Shown piece after piece: positions 54,688 through 64,000 of a DNA stretch of 64,000 bases. The stretch lies in contig NZ_CP128846.1 of the NCBI RefSeq assembly GCF_030388665.1, forward strand, positions 3,822,001 to 3,886,000. Reading direction: 5' to 3'. The stretch's first letter is position 1. Each line of letters starts with the position of its first letter. Made by a program: the position numbers and the translations under genes. A model generated the notes under the pieces. That model was not told the origin of the DNA. It ran no database searches and was given only the letters and a program-made list of their open reading frames with translations. The DNA comes from Streptomyces flavofungini (GTDB lineage Bacteria > Actinomycetota > Actinomycetes > Streptomycetales > Streptomycetaceae).

Positions 54688-56589
54688 TCAGACCGCCCTC
54701 ATCAGCAGGGTCGCGGCGATGAGGACCGCCGCGCCGCCGAACATCGAGACCGCGTAGCTGCGGGCGTAGCCGTTCTGCAGCTTGCGCAGCCGTCCGGAGA
54801 GCCCGCCGACCGAAGCCGCCGTGCCATTGACCACGCCGTCCACCAGGGTGTGGTCGACGTACACCAGGGAGCGCGTGAGGTGCTCGCCGCCGCGTACCAG
54901 GACCACGTGGTTGAAGTCGTCCTGGAGCAGGTCGCGGCGGGCCGCGCGGGTGAGCAGGGAGCCGCGCGGGGCGACCGCCGGGACCGGCCTGCGGCCGTAC
55001 TGGAACCAGGCCAGGGTGACGCCGATGACCAGGACCACCATCGTGGCGCCCGTGACCGTGGCGGCGCTCAGCGGGGAGTCGCCGTGGTCGTGGTGGGTGA
55101 CCGGCTCCAGCCAGTGCATGAAGCGGTCGCCGATGCTGAAGAAGCCACCCGCGAACACCGAACCGAAGGCGAGCAGGATCATCGGGATCGTCATGGACTT
55201 CGGCGACTCGTGCGGATGCGGCTCGTTGCCGTGGGCATCGGGCTGCCAGCGCTTGTCTCCGAAGAAGGTCAGGAGCATCACGCGGGTCATGTAGTACGCC
55301 GTGATGGCCGCGCCGAGCAGCGCCACGGAGCCGAGGATCCAGCCCTCCGTGCCGCCCTTGGCGAACGCCGCCTCGATGATCTTGTCCTTGGAGAAGAAGC
55401 CGGACAGGCCGGGGAAGCCGATGATGGCGAGATAGCCGAGACCGAAGGTCACGAAGGTCACCGGCATGTACTTCCTGAGGCCCCCGTACTTCCGCATGTC
55501 CACCTCGTCGTTCATGCCGTGCATGACCGAACCGGCGCCGAGGAAGAGCCCGGCCTTGAAGAAGCCGTGCGTCACCAGGTGCATGATCGCGAAGACGTAG
55601 CCGATGGGGCCGAGGCCCGCGGCCAGGATCATGTAGCCGATCTGGGACATCGTCGAACCGGCGAGGGCCTTCTTGATGTCGTCCTTCGCGCAACCGACGA
55701 TCGCACCGAAGAGGAGCGTCACGGCACCCACGACGGTGACCGCCAACTGCGCGTCCGGCGCGCCGTTGAAGATCTCCCCGGAGCGCACGATCAGGTACAC
55801 ACCGGCGGTCACCATCGTCGCCGCGTGGATCAGGGCCGAGACCGGGGTCGGGCCCTCCATCGCGTCACCGAGCCAGGACTGCAGCGGCACCTGCGCGGAC
55901 TTGCCGCACGCCGCGAGCAGCAGCATCAGGCCGATCGCCGTCAGCTTGCCCTCGCTGGTCTCCTCGGCGGCCCCCAGGACGGGCTCGAAGGCGAACGTCC
56001 CGAAGGTGGTGAACATCAGCATGATGGCGATCGACAGGCCCATGTCGCCGACCCGGTTGACCAGGAAGGCCTTCTTGGCCGCCGTGGCCGCGCTGGGCTT
56101 GTGCTGCCAGAAGCCGATCAGGAGGTACGAGGCGAGGCCCACGCCCTCCCAGCCGACGTACAGGAGCAGGTAGTTGTCGGCGAGGACGAGCAGGAGCATC
56201 GCCGCGAGGAACAGGTTCAGGTAGCCGAAGAAGCGGCGGCGCCGCTCGTCGTGCTCCATGTACCCGATGGAGTACAGGTGGATCAGCGTGCCCACGCCGG
56301 AGATCAGCAGGACGAACGTCACCGACAGCTGGTCCAGCTGGAAGGCGACGTCCGCCTGGAAGCCCTCGACGGGGATCCAGCTGAACAGGTGCTGGCGCAG
56401 GGTCCGGTCCTCGGCGCCCTTGCCCAGCATGTCGGTGAAGAGCACGAGCCCGATCACGAAGGAGACGGCCGCGAGCGCCGTGCCGAGCCAGTGACCCACC
56501 CGGTCCAACCGGCGCCCGCCGCACAGCAGTACGGCCGCTCCGAGCAGAGGCGCCGCCACCAGCAGCGCAATCAAGTTCTCTGTGTTCAC
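54688..56589 (-). CDS. nuoL: NADH-quinone oxidoreductase subunit L
   Basis: A 633-residue distal pump. Typical segments are [39 protein letters not shown] and [33 protein letters not shown] long amphipathic helix and final membrane helix ([26 protein letters not shown]) close it. Start GTG 56589 is 15 bases after nuoK. Length matches the family. Confidence 0.97.
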   Translation of the reverse strand: MNTENLIALLVAAPLLGAAVLLCGGRRLDRVGHWLGTALAAVSFVIGLVLFTDMLGKGAEDRTLRQHLFSWIPVEGFQADVAFQLDQLSVTFVLLISGVGTLIHLYSIGYMEHDERRRRFFGYLNLFLAAMLLLVLADNYLLLYVGWEGVGLASYLLIGFWQHKPSAATAAKKAFLVNRVGDMGLSIAIMLMFTTFGTFAFEPVLGAAEETSEGKLTAIGLMLLLAACGKSAQVPLQSWLGDAMEGPTPVSALIHAATMVTAGVYLIVRSGEIFNGAPDAQLAVTVVGAVTLLFGAIVGCAKDDIKKALAGSTMSQIGYMILAAGLGPIGYVFAIMHLVTHGFFKAGLFLGAGSVMHGMNDEVDMRKYGGLRKYMPVTFVTFGLGYLAIIGFPGLSGFFSKDKIIEAAFAKGGTEGWILGSVALLGAAITAYYMTRVMLLTFFGDKRWQPDAHGNEPHPHESPKSMTIPMILLAFGSVFAGGFFSIGDRFMHWLEPVTHHDHGDSPLSAATVTGATMVVLVIGVTLAWFQYGRRPVPAVAPRGSLLTRAARRDLLQDDFNHVVLVRGGEHLTRSLVYVDHTLVDGVVNGTAASVGGLSGRLRKLQNGYARSYAVSMFGGAAVLIAATLLMRAV

Positions 56590-56604
56590 GGTTCTAGCGA
56601 CCCC

Positions 56605-56904
56605 TTACAGCTTCATCAGGCTGGCGTCGTCGACCGAGGCCGAGTGACGGGAGCGGAACAGCGACACGATGATCGCGAGCCCGACCACGACTTCCGCCGC
56701 CGCGACGACCATCGTGAAGAAGGCGATGATCTGGCCGTCCAAGTTGCCGTGCAGCCGGGCGAAGGCGACGAACGCGAGATTGCAGGCGTTCAGCATCAGC
56801 TCGACGCACATGAAGACGACGATCATGTTCCGCCGGATCAGCACGCCGGTGGCGCCGATGGCGAACAGCAGGGCCGCCAGATACAGGTAGTTGACCGGAT
56901 TCAC
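56605..56904 (-). CDS. nuoK: NADH-quinone oxidoreductase subunit K
   Basis: A 99-residue three-helix subunit with the proton-path glutamates in [19 protein letters not shown] and [17 protein letters not shown]. Normal length, in contrast to nuoK2 with its acidic tail. Start GTG 56904 overlaps the nuoJ stop (GTGA). Confidence 0.97.
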   Translation of the reverse strand: MNPVNYLYLAALLFAIGATGVLIRRNMIVVFMCVELMLNACNLAFVAFARLHGNLDGQIIAFFTMVVAAAEVVVGLAIIVSLFRSRHSASVDDASLMKL

Positions 56905-57794
56905 TTCGACGCCTCCTCGGTCTGCTCGCCCGCCGGGGCGGTGACGGGGTCGGACCCGGAATCGCCCTCACCGCTCCGGCCGGTGTCCGGCCGGACCGAT
57001 CCTGGCCGCTCCAGACGGTCGGCGGCACGCTGCTCCAGGGCCCGCAGGTCGCTCAGCGCCTCGCTGGAGACGTCGCGGATCTGGCCGCGCTCGCGCAGCG
57101 TCTGGTTGACCGTGAGCTCCGAGGGGGTGCCGTCCGGGAGCAGACCCGCGATGTCCACGGCGTTGTGCCGGGCGTACACGCCCGGGGCCGGCAGCGGCGG
57201 CAGGTGCTTGCCCTCGCGCACGCGCTCCTCGGCGCGCTCGCGCTGCGTCTTGGCGCGCTCCGTGCGCTCGCGGTGGGTGAGGACCATCGCGCCGACCGTC
57301 GCCGTGATCAGCAGGGCGCCGGTGATCTCGAAGGCGAAGACGTACTTCGTGAAGATGAGGGAGGCGAGGCCCTCCACGTTGCCGCTCCCGTTGGCCTTGG
57401 CCAGGCCGTTGAAGCTCTTCAGGGAGGCGTTGCCGATGCCCGCGAACAGCAGGACGGCGAAGCCGAGTCCGCACAGGGCGGCCAGCCAGCGCTGGCCCTT
57501 GATGGTCTCCTTCAGGGAGTCGGCGGCGGTGACGCCGACGAGCATGACCACGAAGAGGAACAGCATCATGATCGCGCCTGTGTAGACCACGATCTGCACG
57601 ATGCCCAGGAAGTACGCGCCGTTGGCCAGGTAGAACACCGCAAGGATGATCATGGTCCCGGCGAGGCAGAGCGCGCTGTGGACCGCCTTGCGCATCAGGA
57701 TCGTGCACAGCGCGCCGATCACGGCGACCGTGGCGAGCACCCAGAACTGGACGGCCTCGCCGGTGGAGGTGGTGTAGGCCGCGAGGGCGGTCAT
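56901..57794 (-). CDS. nuoJ: NADH-quinone oxidoreductase subunit J
   Basis: A 297-residue membrane subunit: five helices in the first 175 residues ([47 protein letters not shown]) and then a long charged tail of about 120 residues, including an Arg/Glu-rich coiled segment ([17 protein letters not shown]). Actinobacterial NuoJ proteins often carry such tails. ATG 57794 overlaps the nuoI stop (ATGA). Confidence 0.96.
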   Translation of the reverse strand: MTALAAYTTSTGEAVQFWVLATVAVIGALCTILMRKAVHSALCLAGTMIILAVFYLANGAYFLGIVQIVVYTGAIMMLFLFVVMLVGVTAADSLKETIKGQRWLAALCGLGFAVLLFAGIGNASLKSFNGLAKANGSGNVEGLASLIFTKYVFAFEITGALLITATVGAMVLTHRERTERAKTQRERAEERVREGKHLPPLPAPGVYARHNAVDIAGLLPDGTPSELTVNQTLRERGQIRDVSSEALSDLRALEQRAADRLERPGSVRPDTGRSGEGDSGSDPVTAPAGEQTEEASK

Positions 57795-58519
57795 GCGCCC
57801 ACCCCCTGCCCGCGCGAGGCCCCGGACCCTTCACCGGAGCCTGACCCCTCGAAGGCGTCGTCCCCGGGGGCGGGCTTCTCGCCCTTGGAGACGGCCACTT
57901 GGGTCACCGTGCCCGGCGCGGCCTGCGTGACCAGGCCGCGGTAGTAGTCGCCCTCGTCCATGCCGGGGTAGATCGCGTGCGGCGTGTCGACCATGTCCTC
58001 TTCGAGGCCTGCGAGCAGCTGCTCCTTGGTGTAGATCAGGTTCTCGCGGCTGCTGTCGGCGAGCTCGAACTCGTTCGTCATCGTCAGCGCGCGCGTGGGG
58101 CACGCCTCGATGCACAGGCCGCAGAGGATGCAGCGGGCGTAGTTGATCTGGTAGACGCGGCCGTACCGCTCGCCCGGGGAGTAGCGCTCCTCTTCGGTGT
58201 TGTCCGCGCCCTCCACATAGATGGCGTCCGCGGGACAGGCCCAGGCGCACAGCTCGCAGCCGACGCATTTCTCCAGGCCGTCCGGATGGCGGTTGAGCTG
58301 GTGCCGGCCGTGGAACCGGGGTGCGGTGGTCTTCTGCTGCTCCGGATACTGCTCGGTCAGCCGCTTCTTGAACATGGCCTTGAAGGTCACGCCGAAGCCC
58401 GCGACGGGGTTCTGGAACCCCTGGTTGGACTGGTTCGACTGCTGCGGGTCGGCCGTCTGCTGCTGCTCGGGCAGCTGCGAGCGCTTCGGCCGGTCCGGCA
58501 TGTTCGACTGCTCAGCCAT
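57791..58519 (-). CDS. nuoI: NADH-quinone oxidoreductase subunit I
   Basis: A 242-residue subunit with two complete [4Fe-4S] motifs, [12 protein letters not shown] and [12 protein letters not shown] (clusters N6a, N6b). A Gln/Asn-rich N-terminus and a Gly/Ser-rich C-terminal tail flank the core. AAAGGAGG lies seven bases before ATG 58519, which is inside the end of nuoH (8-base overlap). Confidence 0.97.
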   Translation of the reverse strand: MAEQSNMPDRPKRSQLPEQQQTADPQQSNQSNQGFQNPVAGFGVTFKAMFKKRLTEQYPEQQKTTAPRFHGRHQLNRHPDGLEKCVGCELCAWACPADAIYVEGADNTEEERYSPGERYGRVYQINYARCILCGLCIEACPTRALTMTNEFELADSSRENLIYTKEQLLAGLEEDMVDTPHAIYPGMDEGDYYRGLVTQAAPGTVTQVAVSKGEKPAPGDDAFEGSGSGEGSGASRGQGVGA

Positions 58520-59903
58520 CGGACGCCTCCTTTCCGTCACTTTGAGTATCGGGCCCACCACTGACAATCAACTCCCGCTCCTGGCGCGGGCGTCGGCGCG
58601 GCACCGGCGGCAGGGTCTGTCCGGGCAGCGGCGGCACCGGGAATCCCCCGGCCATCGGGTCGAAAGCAGTGGATTCCTCGGGCGGGGAAGCCGCGATCTG
58701 CTGCCTCTCCCGCTTGTCGCGGAACATGTCCACGAGTACGGAGAGCAACAACAGGGCGAGCACTCCGCCGCCTACGTAGAGCGCGATCTCGCTGAAGTCG
58801 TAGTCCTCGTTGCGCAGCGCCCGCACCGTGGCGACGAGCATCAGCCACACCACCGACACCGGGATGAGGACCTTCCAGCCGAGCTTCATCAGCTGGTCGT
58901 AGCGGACGCGGGGCAGCGTGCCGCGCAGCCAGATGAAGAAGAACAGCAGCAGTTGGACCTTGAGCACGAACCAGGCCATCGGCCACCAGCCGTGGTTCGC
59001 GCCCTCCCAGAAGGTGCTGATGGGCCAGGGAGCCCGCCAGCCGCCCAGGAAGAGCGTCACGGACACGGCCGAGACGGTGATCATGTTGATGTACTCGGCG
59101 AGCATGAAGATCGCGAACTTGATCGACGAGTACTCGGTGTTGAAGCCGCCGACCAGGTCGCCCTCGGACTCCGGCATGTCGAACGGAGCGCGGTTGGTCT
59201 CGCCGACCATCGTCACGATGTAGATCAGGAACGAGACCGGAAGCAGCAGGACGTACCAGCGCCCCTCCTGTGCCTCGACGATCCGGGATGTCGACATCGA
59301 CCCGGAGTACAGGAAGACGGAGGCGAACGCGGCGCCCATCGCGATCTCGTAGGAGATCATCTGCGCGCACGAGCGGAGACCGCCGAGCAGCGGGTACGTC
59401 GAACCGGAGCTCCAGCCCGCGAGCACGATGCCGTAGATGCCGACCGAGGCCACCGCGAGGATGTAGAGCATCGCGATCGGCAGGTCGGTGAGCTGCATCG
59501 TGGTGCGGTGTCCGAAGATCGACACCTCGTTGCCCGCGGGCCCGAAGGGGATCACCGCGATCGCCATGAACGCCGGGATGGCGGCGACGATCGGCGCGAG
59601 GATGTAGACCACCTTGTCCGCGCGCTTGACGACCACGTCTTCCTTGAGCATCAGCTTGATGCCGTCCGCGAGGGACTGCAGCATGCCCCAGGGGCCGTGC
59701 CGGTTCGGGCCGATGCGCAACTGCATCCAGGCCACGACCTTGCGCTCCCACACGATGGAGAACAGCACCATCACCATCAGGAACGCGAAACAGAAGACGG
59801 CCTTGAGGCCGATCAGCCACCAGGGGTCCCTGCCGAACATCGACAGGTCCTCGGCCGCGAGCGGCACCGATGCCTGCGCGCTGTGCACTGCCTGAAGCAT
59901 CAC
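58512..59903 (-). CDS. nuoH: NADH-quinone oxidoreductase subunit H
   Basis: A 463-residue membrane subunit of the quinone chamber: [63 protein letters not shown] and [26 protein letters not shown]. After the usual helices come one extra helix and a Pro/Arg-rich tail of about 70 residues. GGAGGT lies six bases before GTG 59903, which overlaps the nuoG stop. It is longer than nuoH2 by 141 residues. Confidence 0.97.
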   Translation of the reverse strand: MMLQAVHSAQASVPLAAEDLSMFGRDPWWLIGLKAVFCFAFLMVMVLFSIVWERKVVAWMQLRIGPNRHGPWGMLQSLADGIKLMLKEDVVVKRADKVVYILAPIVAAIPAFMAIAVIPFGPAGNEVSIFGHRTTMQLTDLPIAMLYILAVASVGIYGIVLAGWSSGSTYPLLGGLRSCAQMISYEIAMGAAFASVFLYSGSMSTSRIVEAQEGRWYVLLLPVSFLIYIVTMVGETNRAPFDMPESEGDLVGGFNTEYSSIKFAIFMLAEYINMITVSAVSVTLFLGGWRAPWPISTFWEGANHGWWPMAWFVLKVQLLLFFFIWLRGTLPRVRYDQLMKLGWKVLIPVSVVWLMLVATVRALRNEDYDFSEIALYVGGGVLALLLLSVLVDMFRDKRERQQIAASPPEESTAFDPMAGGFPVPPLPGQTLPPVPRRRPRQERELIVSGGPDTQSDGKEASDG

Positions 59904-62413
59904 GACGTCACCTCCGTGGCCTCGGCGGGCTCCGGCAGGGTGGCCGGGCCGATGCGGACGAGTTCACCGGGCCGGGCGCCGGTGTCCGAAGCGACGCCTC
60001 CCCCGGTCGAGTTCAGCGGGAGCCAGACGACCCGGTCGGGCATCTGGGTGACGAGCAGCGGCAGCGTGGTCGCACCCGCCGGTCCGGTGACGGTGAGCGT
60101 GTCGCCGGCCTTGACGCCGATCTCGGCCGCGGTGGCCGCCGAGAGCCGGGCCACCGCCGCGTGCCGCGTCCCGGCCAGCGCGTCGTCGCCCTCCTGGAGG
60201 CGGCCCTGGTCGAGCAGCAGCCGGTGTCCGGCGAGGACGGCCTCACCGGCGGCGGGCCGCGGCGGCTGGGCGCCGGTCTCCAACGGCTCGGTGGCGTGCG
60301 GCCCGTCCCAGCCGCCGATCCGGTCCAGCTCGCGCCGGATCGTCAGCAGGTCGGGCAGGCCCAGGTGGATGTCGCCCGCGTCGGCCAGCATGTGCAGGAC
60401 GCGTGCGTCGCTCGGGCACGACTTGCGGGTCATCTGGTCCGGCTTCAGCGCGGCCTCGAAAAGCCGGGCCCTGCCCTCCCAGTTGAGGAACGTGCCCGGC
60501 TTCTCGGCGACGGCCGCCACCGGAAGGACCACGTCGGCACGTTCCGTCACCTCGCTCGGCCGCAGCTCCAGGGAGACCAGGAAGCCGACCTCGTCGAGTG
60601 CGGCACGCGCGCGTGCCGGATCGGGCAGGTCGGCGACCTCGACGCCCGCGACGAGCAGCGCGCCCAGCTCGCCGGTCGCGGCGGCCTCGATGATCTGGCC
60701 GGTGTCCCGGCCGTAGCGGTGCGGGAGTTCGGCGACGCCCCAGGCGCCCGCGACCTCGTCCCGCGCGCGCGGGTCGGTGGCCGGGCGGCCGCCCGGGAGC
60801 AGCGACGGCACGGCGCCCGCCTCGATCGCCCCGCGCTCGCCCGCGCGGCGCGGAATCCACACCAGTTGGGCGCCCGTCGCGGACGCGGCCCGCACGGCGG
60901 CGGTGAGCCCGCCCCGTACCGCCGCGAGCCGCTCCCCGACCACGATCACGGCGCCTTCGGAGCGCAGCGCCTCGGCGGCCTTCGCGCCGTCGTCGGCCAG
61001 GCCCACGTTCGCGGCGAGCGCGTCCAGCCACTCGGTCTCGGTGCCGGGCGCGGCCGGAAGGAGCGTGCCACCGGCCTTCTCCAGGCCGCGGGTGGCGTGG
61101 GTGGCGAGCGAGAAGGTGCGCTGGCCGTGCTTGCGCCAGGCCTTGCGCAGCCGCAGGAAGACGCCGGGCGCCTCCTCCTCGGACTCCATCCCGACGAGCA
61201 GCACGGCCGGGGCCTTCTCCAGCGCGCCGTACGTGACGCCGGTGCCGTCGAGGTCCCGGCCGCGCCCGGCGACACGCGCCGCGAGGAAGTCGGCCTCCTC
61301 GCTGCTGTGCACCCGCGCGCGGAAGTCGATGTCGTTCGTACCGAGCGCCACGCGCGCGTACTTGCTGTACGCGTAGGCGTCCTCCACGGTGAGCCGACCG
61401 CCGGTCAGCACCCCGGCCCGCCCGCGCGCGGCGGCGAGGCCCTTGGCCGCCGCCTCCAGCGCCTCGGGCCACGAAGCCGCCACCAGCTGCCCGGAGTCGG
61501 CGTCCCGCACCAGCGGCGTGGTCAGCCGGTCCGGCTTCTGCGCGTACCGGAAGCCGAAGCGCCCCTTGTCGCAGATCCACTCCTCGTTGACCTCGGGGTC
61601 GTCCTGCGCGAGCCGCCGCATGACCTTGCCGCGCCGGTGGTCCGTGCGCGTCGCGCAGCCGCCCGCGCAGTGCTCGCACACCGACGGCGACGACACCAGG
61701 TCGAAGGGGCGCGACCGGAAGCGGTACGCGTGCGAGGTGAGCGCGCCCACCGGGCAGATCTGGATGGTGTTCCCGGAGAAGTACGACTCGAAGGGGTCAC
61801 CTTCGCCCGTGCCGACCTGCTGGAGCGCGCCGCGCTCGATCAGCTCGATCATCGGGTCGCCCGCGATCTGGTTGGAGAAGCGGGTGCAGCGCGCGCACAG
61901 CACGCACCGCTCGCGGTCGAGCAGCACCTGCGTGGAGATCGGCACGGGCTTCTCGTACGTGCGCTTCTTGCCCTCGAACCGGGAGTCCGGGTCGCCGACC
62001 TGCATCGCCTGGTTCTGCAGCGGGCACTCGCCGCCCTTGTCGCAGACCGGGCAGTCCAGCGGGTGGTTGATGAGCAGGAGCTCCATCACCCCGCGCTGCG
62101 CCTTCTCGGCGACCGGCGACGTCAGCTGCGACTTCACCACCATGCCGTCGGTGCAGGTGATGGTGCAGGAGGCCATCGGCTTGCGCTGGCCCTCGACCTC
62201 GACGATGCACTGCCGGCAGGCACCGGCGGGGTCGAGCAGCGGGTGGTCGCAGAAGCGCGGGATCTCGATGCCGAGGAGTTCGGCGGCCCGGATCACCAGG
62301 GTGCCCTTGGGGACGCTGATCCCGATGCCGTCGATCGTCAGCGAGACCAGGTCCTCCGGCGGAACGGCCGCTTCCCCGCCCCCGGAGGGAGCGCTATTGG
62401 TGGTCACTGTCAT
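59900..62413 (-). CDS. nuoG: NADH-quinone oxidoreductase subunit G
   Basis: An 837-residue iron-sulfur subunit. Visible cluster motifs: the N-terminal [2Fe-2S] cysteines ([16 protein letters not shown] ... MASC), the His/Cys cluster N5 ([15 protein letters not shown]), N4 (CVLCARC ... CPVG) and the extra N7 set (CEHCAGGC ... ICDKGRFG), then a molybdopterin-type domain. N7 is absent from mitochondrial complex I but found in some bacteria. No nuo2 counterpart exists. ATG 62413 overlaps the nuoF stop. Confidence 0.97.
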   Translation of the reverse strand: MTVTTNSAPSGGGEAAVPPEDLVSLTIDGIGISVPKGTLVIRAAELLGIEIPRFCDHPLLDPAGACRQCIVEVEGQRKPMASCTITCTDGMVVKSQLTSPVAEKAQRGVMELLLINHPLDCPVCDKGGECPLQNQAMQVGDPDSRFEGKKRTYEKPVPISTQVLLDRERCVLCARCTRFSNQIAGDPMIELIERGALQQVGTGEGDPFESYFSGNTIQICPVGALTSHAYRFRSRPFDLVSSPSVCEHCAGGCATRTDHRRGKVMRRLAQDDPEVNEEWICDKGRFGFRYAQKPDRLTTPLVRDADSGQLVAASWPEALEAAAKGLAAARGRAGVLTGGRLTVEDAYAYSKYARVALGTNDIDFRARVHSSEEADFLAARVAGRGRDLDGTGVTYGALEKAPAVLLVGMESEEEAPGVFLRLRKAWRKHGQRTFSLATHATRGLEKAGGTLLPAAPGTETEWLDALAANVGLADDGAKAAEALRSEGAVIVVGERLAAVRGGLTAAVRAASATGAQLVWIPRRAGERGAIEAGAVPSLLPGGRPATDPRARDEVAGAWGVAELPHRYGRDTGQIIEAAATGELGALLVAGVEVADLPDPARARAALDEVGFLVSLELRPSEVTERADVVLPVAAVAEKPGTFLNWEGRARLFEAALKPDQMTRKSCPSDARVLHMLADAGDIHLGLPDLLTIRRELDRIGGWDGPHATEPLETGAQPPRPAAGEAVLAGHRLLLDQGRLQEGDDALAGTRHAAVARLSAATAAEIGVKAGDTLTVTGPAGATTLPLLVTQMPDRVVWLPLNSTGGGVASDTGARPGELVRIGPATLPEPAEATEVTS

Positions 62414-63780
62414 GCGTTCACCTCCGTGTGGGTGTCGGACCGGCCGCCCCGGTCGGCCCAGAGCGTGGACTTGGCGGGGTCGAAGGGGCAGCCCCGGCCG
62501 GTGATGTGCTGCTCGTACTCCTCGCGGAAGTACTTGAGCGAGGAGAAGATCGGCGAGGCGGCGCCGTCGCCGAGGGCGCAGAAGGACTTGCCGTTGATGT
62601 TGTCGGCGATGTCGTTCAGCTTGTCGAGGTCGGACATGACGCCCTTGCCGGCCTCGATGTCGCGCAGCAACTGCACCAGCCAGTACGTCCCTTCGCGGCA
62701 GGGCGTGCACTTGCCGCAGGACTCGTGGGCGTAGAACTCGGTCCAGCGCGTCACGGCCCGCACCACGCAGGTCGTCTCGTCGAAGCACTGCAGGGCCTTG
62801 GTGCCGAGCATGGACCCGGCGGCGCCCACGCCCTCGTAGTCGAGCGGCACGTCGAGGTGCTCGTCGGTGAACATCGGCGTCGAGGAGCCGCCGGGCGTCC
62901 AGAACTTGAGGCGGTGGCCGGCGCGCATGCCGCCGCTCATGTCGAGGAGCTGGCGCAGCGTGATGCCGAGCGGCGCCTCGTACTGGCCGGGCGAGGTGAC
63001 GTGGCCGCTGAGCGAATAGAGCGTGAAGCCGGGCGACTTCTCGCTGCCCATCGACTTGAACCAGTCTTTTCCGCGATTCAGGATCGCGGGAACCGACGCG
63101 ATGGACTCGACGTTATTGACAACAGTGGGGCATGCGTAGAGGCCCGCGACCGCGGGGAAAGGGGGACGGAGTCGCGGCTGGCCACGGCGGCCTTCCAGCG
63201 AGTCGAGCAGCGCGGTCTCCTCACCACAGATGTACGCGCCCGCGCCCGCGTGCACGGTGAGTTCGAGATCGAGTCCGCTGCCGAGGACGTTCTTGCCGAG
63301 GTAGCCCGCCGCGTAGGCCTCACGGACGGCTTCGTGCAGCCGTCGTAGGACGGGGACGACTTCACCCCGCAGATAGATGAACGCATGCGACGAACGGATC
63401 GCGTAGCAGGCGATCACGATGCCCTCGATGAGGCTGTGCGGGTTCGCGAAGAGGAGCGGGATGTCCTTGCAGGTCCCCGGCTCCGACTCGTCGGCGTTGA
63501 CAACTAGATAGTGCGGTTTGCCGTCGCCCTGCGGGATGAACTGCCACTTCATCCCGGTGGGGAAGCCCGCGCCGCCCCGGCCGCGCAGGCCCGAGTCCTT
63601 CACGTAGGCGATCAGGTCGTCCGGCGACATGGCGAGGGCCTTGCGCAGCCCCTCGTAGCCGTCGTGGCGGCGGTAGGTGTCCAGCGTCCAGGACTTGTCC
63701 TCGTCCCAGAAGGCGGAGAGCACCGGCGCGAGCAGCTTCTCCGGGCTGGTCTCGTTGTCGATCTCGGCGGCCAACGTCAT
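62410..63780 (-). CDS. nuoF: NADH-quinone oxidoreductase subunit F
   Basis: A 456-residue NADH/FMN subunit. [16 protein letters not shown] binds [20 protein letters not shown] and [29 protein letters not shown] lie in the FMN domain, and [11 protein letters not shown] plus [12 protein letters not shown] hold cluster N3. AGGAGG lies upstream of both GTG 63783 and ATG 63780; ATG has the better spacing. It is the electron entry point of the main enzyme and has no nuo2 counterpart. Confidence 0.97.
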   Translation of the reverse strand: MTLAAEIDNETSPEKLLAPVLSAFWDEDKSWTLDTYRRHDGYEGLRKALAMSPDDLIAYVKDSGLRGRGGAGFPTGMKWQFIPQGDGKPHYLVVNADESEPGTCKDIPLLFANPHSLIEGIVIACYAIRSSHAFIYLRGEVVPVLRRLHEAVREAYAAGYLGKNVLGSGLDLELTVHAGAGAYICGEETALLDSLEGRRGQPRLRPPFPAVAGLYACPTVVNNVESIASVPAILNRGKDWFKSMGSEKSPGFTLYSLSGHVTSPGQYEAPLGITLRQLLDMSGGMRAGHRLKFWTPGGSSTPMFTDEHLDVPLDYEGVGAAGSMLGTKALQCFDETTCVVRAVTRWTEFYAHESCGKCTPCREGTYWLVQLLRDIEAGKGVMSDLDKLNDIADNINGKSFCALGDGAASPIFSSLKYFREEYEQHITGRGCPFDPAKSTLWADRGGRSDTHTEVNA

Positions 63781-64000
63781 CACTCCCCCTCCTCGGCTGA
63801 CGGACCGGCCGGGTGGGCCGGGTCGGAGGCCGAGGTCTGCTGCGGCGCGTCGTGCGAGCTGAGGTGCTCGCTGGGCGACGGGTCGTGTGGCTGGGTGTCC
63901 TCCGGGCCGCCGGTGCGCGGGTGGACCACGCGCGCGGGCACCTCGCCCTTGGCCAGGCGCAGCCCGATCAGCGAGGCGGGGCCCGCGCCGCCGGTCGCCT
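63780..64000 (-). CDS. nuoE: NADH-quinone oxidoreductase subunit E, C-terminal part
   Basis: The last 73 codons only; the gene continues beyond the right edge. The readable end is ATGGAGPASLIGLRLAKGE followed by a Pro/His/Ser-rich hydrophilic tail, ending in TGA at 63780-63782, overlapping the nuoF start. The [2Fe-2S] cysteines of NuoE lie in the missing part. Position directly before nuoF and the GPASLxGLRLA segment support the call. Confidence 0.88.
   Translation of the reverse strand, partial: ATGGAGPASLIGLRLAKGEVPARVVHPRTGGPEDTQPHDPSPSEHLSSHDAPQQTSASDPAHPAGPSAEEGE

Overview
The window is high-GC actinobacterial chromosome, almost certainly Streptomyces. Genes use GTG and ATG starts about equally, many start/stop pairs overlap as GTGA or ATGA, and the gene set matches the conserved core region of Streptomyces chromosomes that carries two complex I loci. 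No rRNA, tRNA, insertion sequence, integrase, phage gene or CRISPR array was seen. Most intergenic DNA consists of palindromes and short tandem repeats.

Left part (1-2167): the 3' end of a YajQ-type gene with a terminator, then three minus-strand genes: a GlsB-type membrane protein, a YccF-type membrane protein and the HtpX protease. From 2386 to 12271, minus strand, lies a ten-gene operon for a reduced complex I, in order of transcription nuoA2-B2-C2-H2-I2-J2-K2-L2-M2-N2. It has no nuoD and no NADH-input module (nuoE, F, G). Transcribed away from it are two tandem paralogous sensor kinases, a NarL-type response regulator and korAB, a ferredoxin-reducing 2-oxoacid oxidoreductase (12532-19604). 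The arrangement suggests 2-oxoglutarate to ferredoxin to a reduced complex I to menaquinone, controlled by the two-component system in the middle. This is inference from neighbourhood and missing subunits.

Middle part (19684-47431): accessory and regulatory genes, many in divergent regulator/target pairs with palindromes between them. They include an HxlR regulator with a quinone-reductase-like gene, rarD, an AraC regulator with an NAD-binding gene, a drug-efflux MFS gene with a second HxlR, a CGNR protein with a VOC protein, a cupin with a DJ-1/AraC regulator, and a MarR regulator with a questin-oxidase-like gene. Also here are an F420-type oxidoreductase, a GT-C-like membrane protein, a secreted M28 aminopeptidase, an FMN reductase, an ABC exporter next to a LolA-like protein, a CHRD/DUF3455 secreted protein, and a long-chain polyprenyl diphosphate synthase that probably makes the menaquinone side chain. 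A HAD phosphatase, a short secreted protein and a two-gene ATP-grasp plus flavin-monooxygenase operon complete the region.

Right part (47622-64000): fumarylacetoacetase (tyrosine degradation) converges on recQ. Then comes the main complex I operon on the minus strand (nuoE partial, F, G, H, I, J, K, L, M, N). Its promoter-proximal genes nuoA-D and most of nuoE lie beyond the right edge. Its last gene is followed by a clear terminator hairpin.
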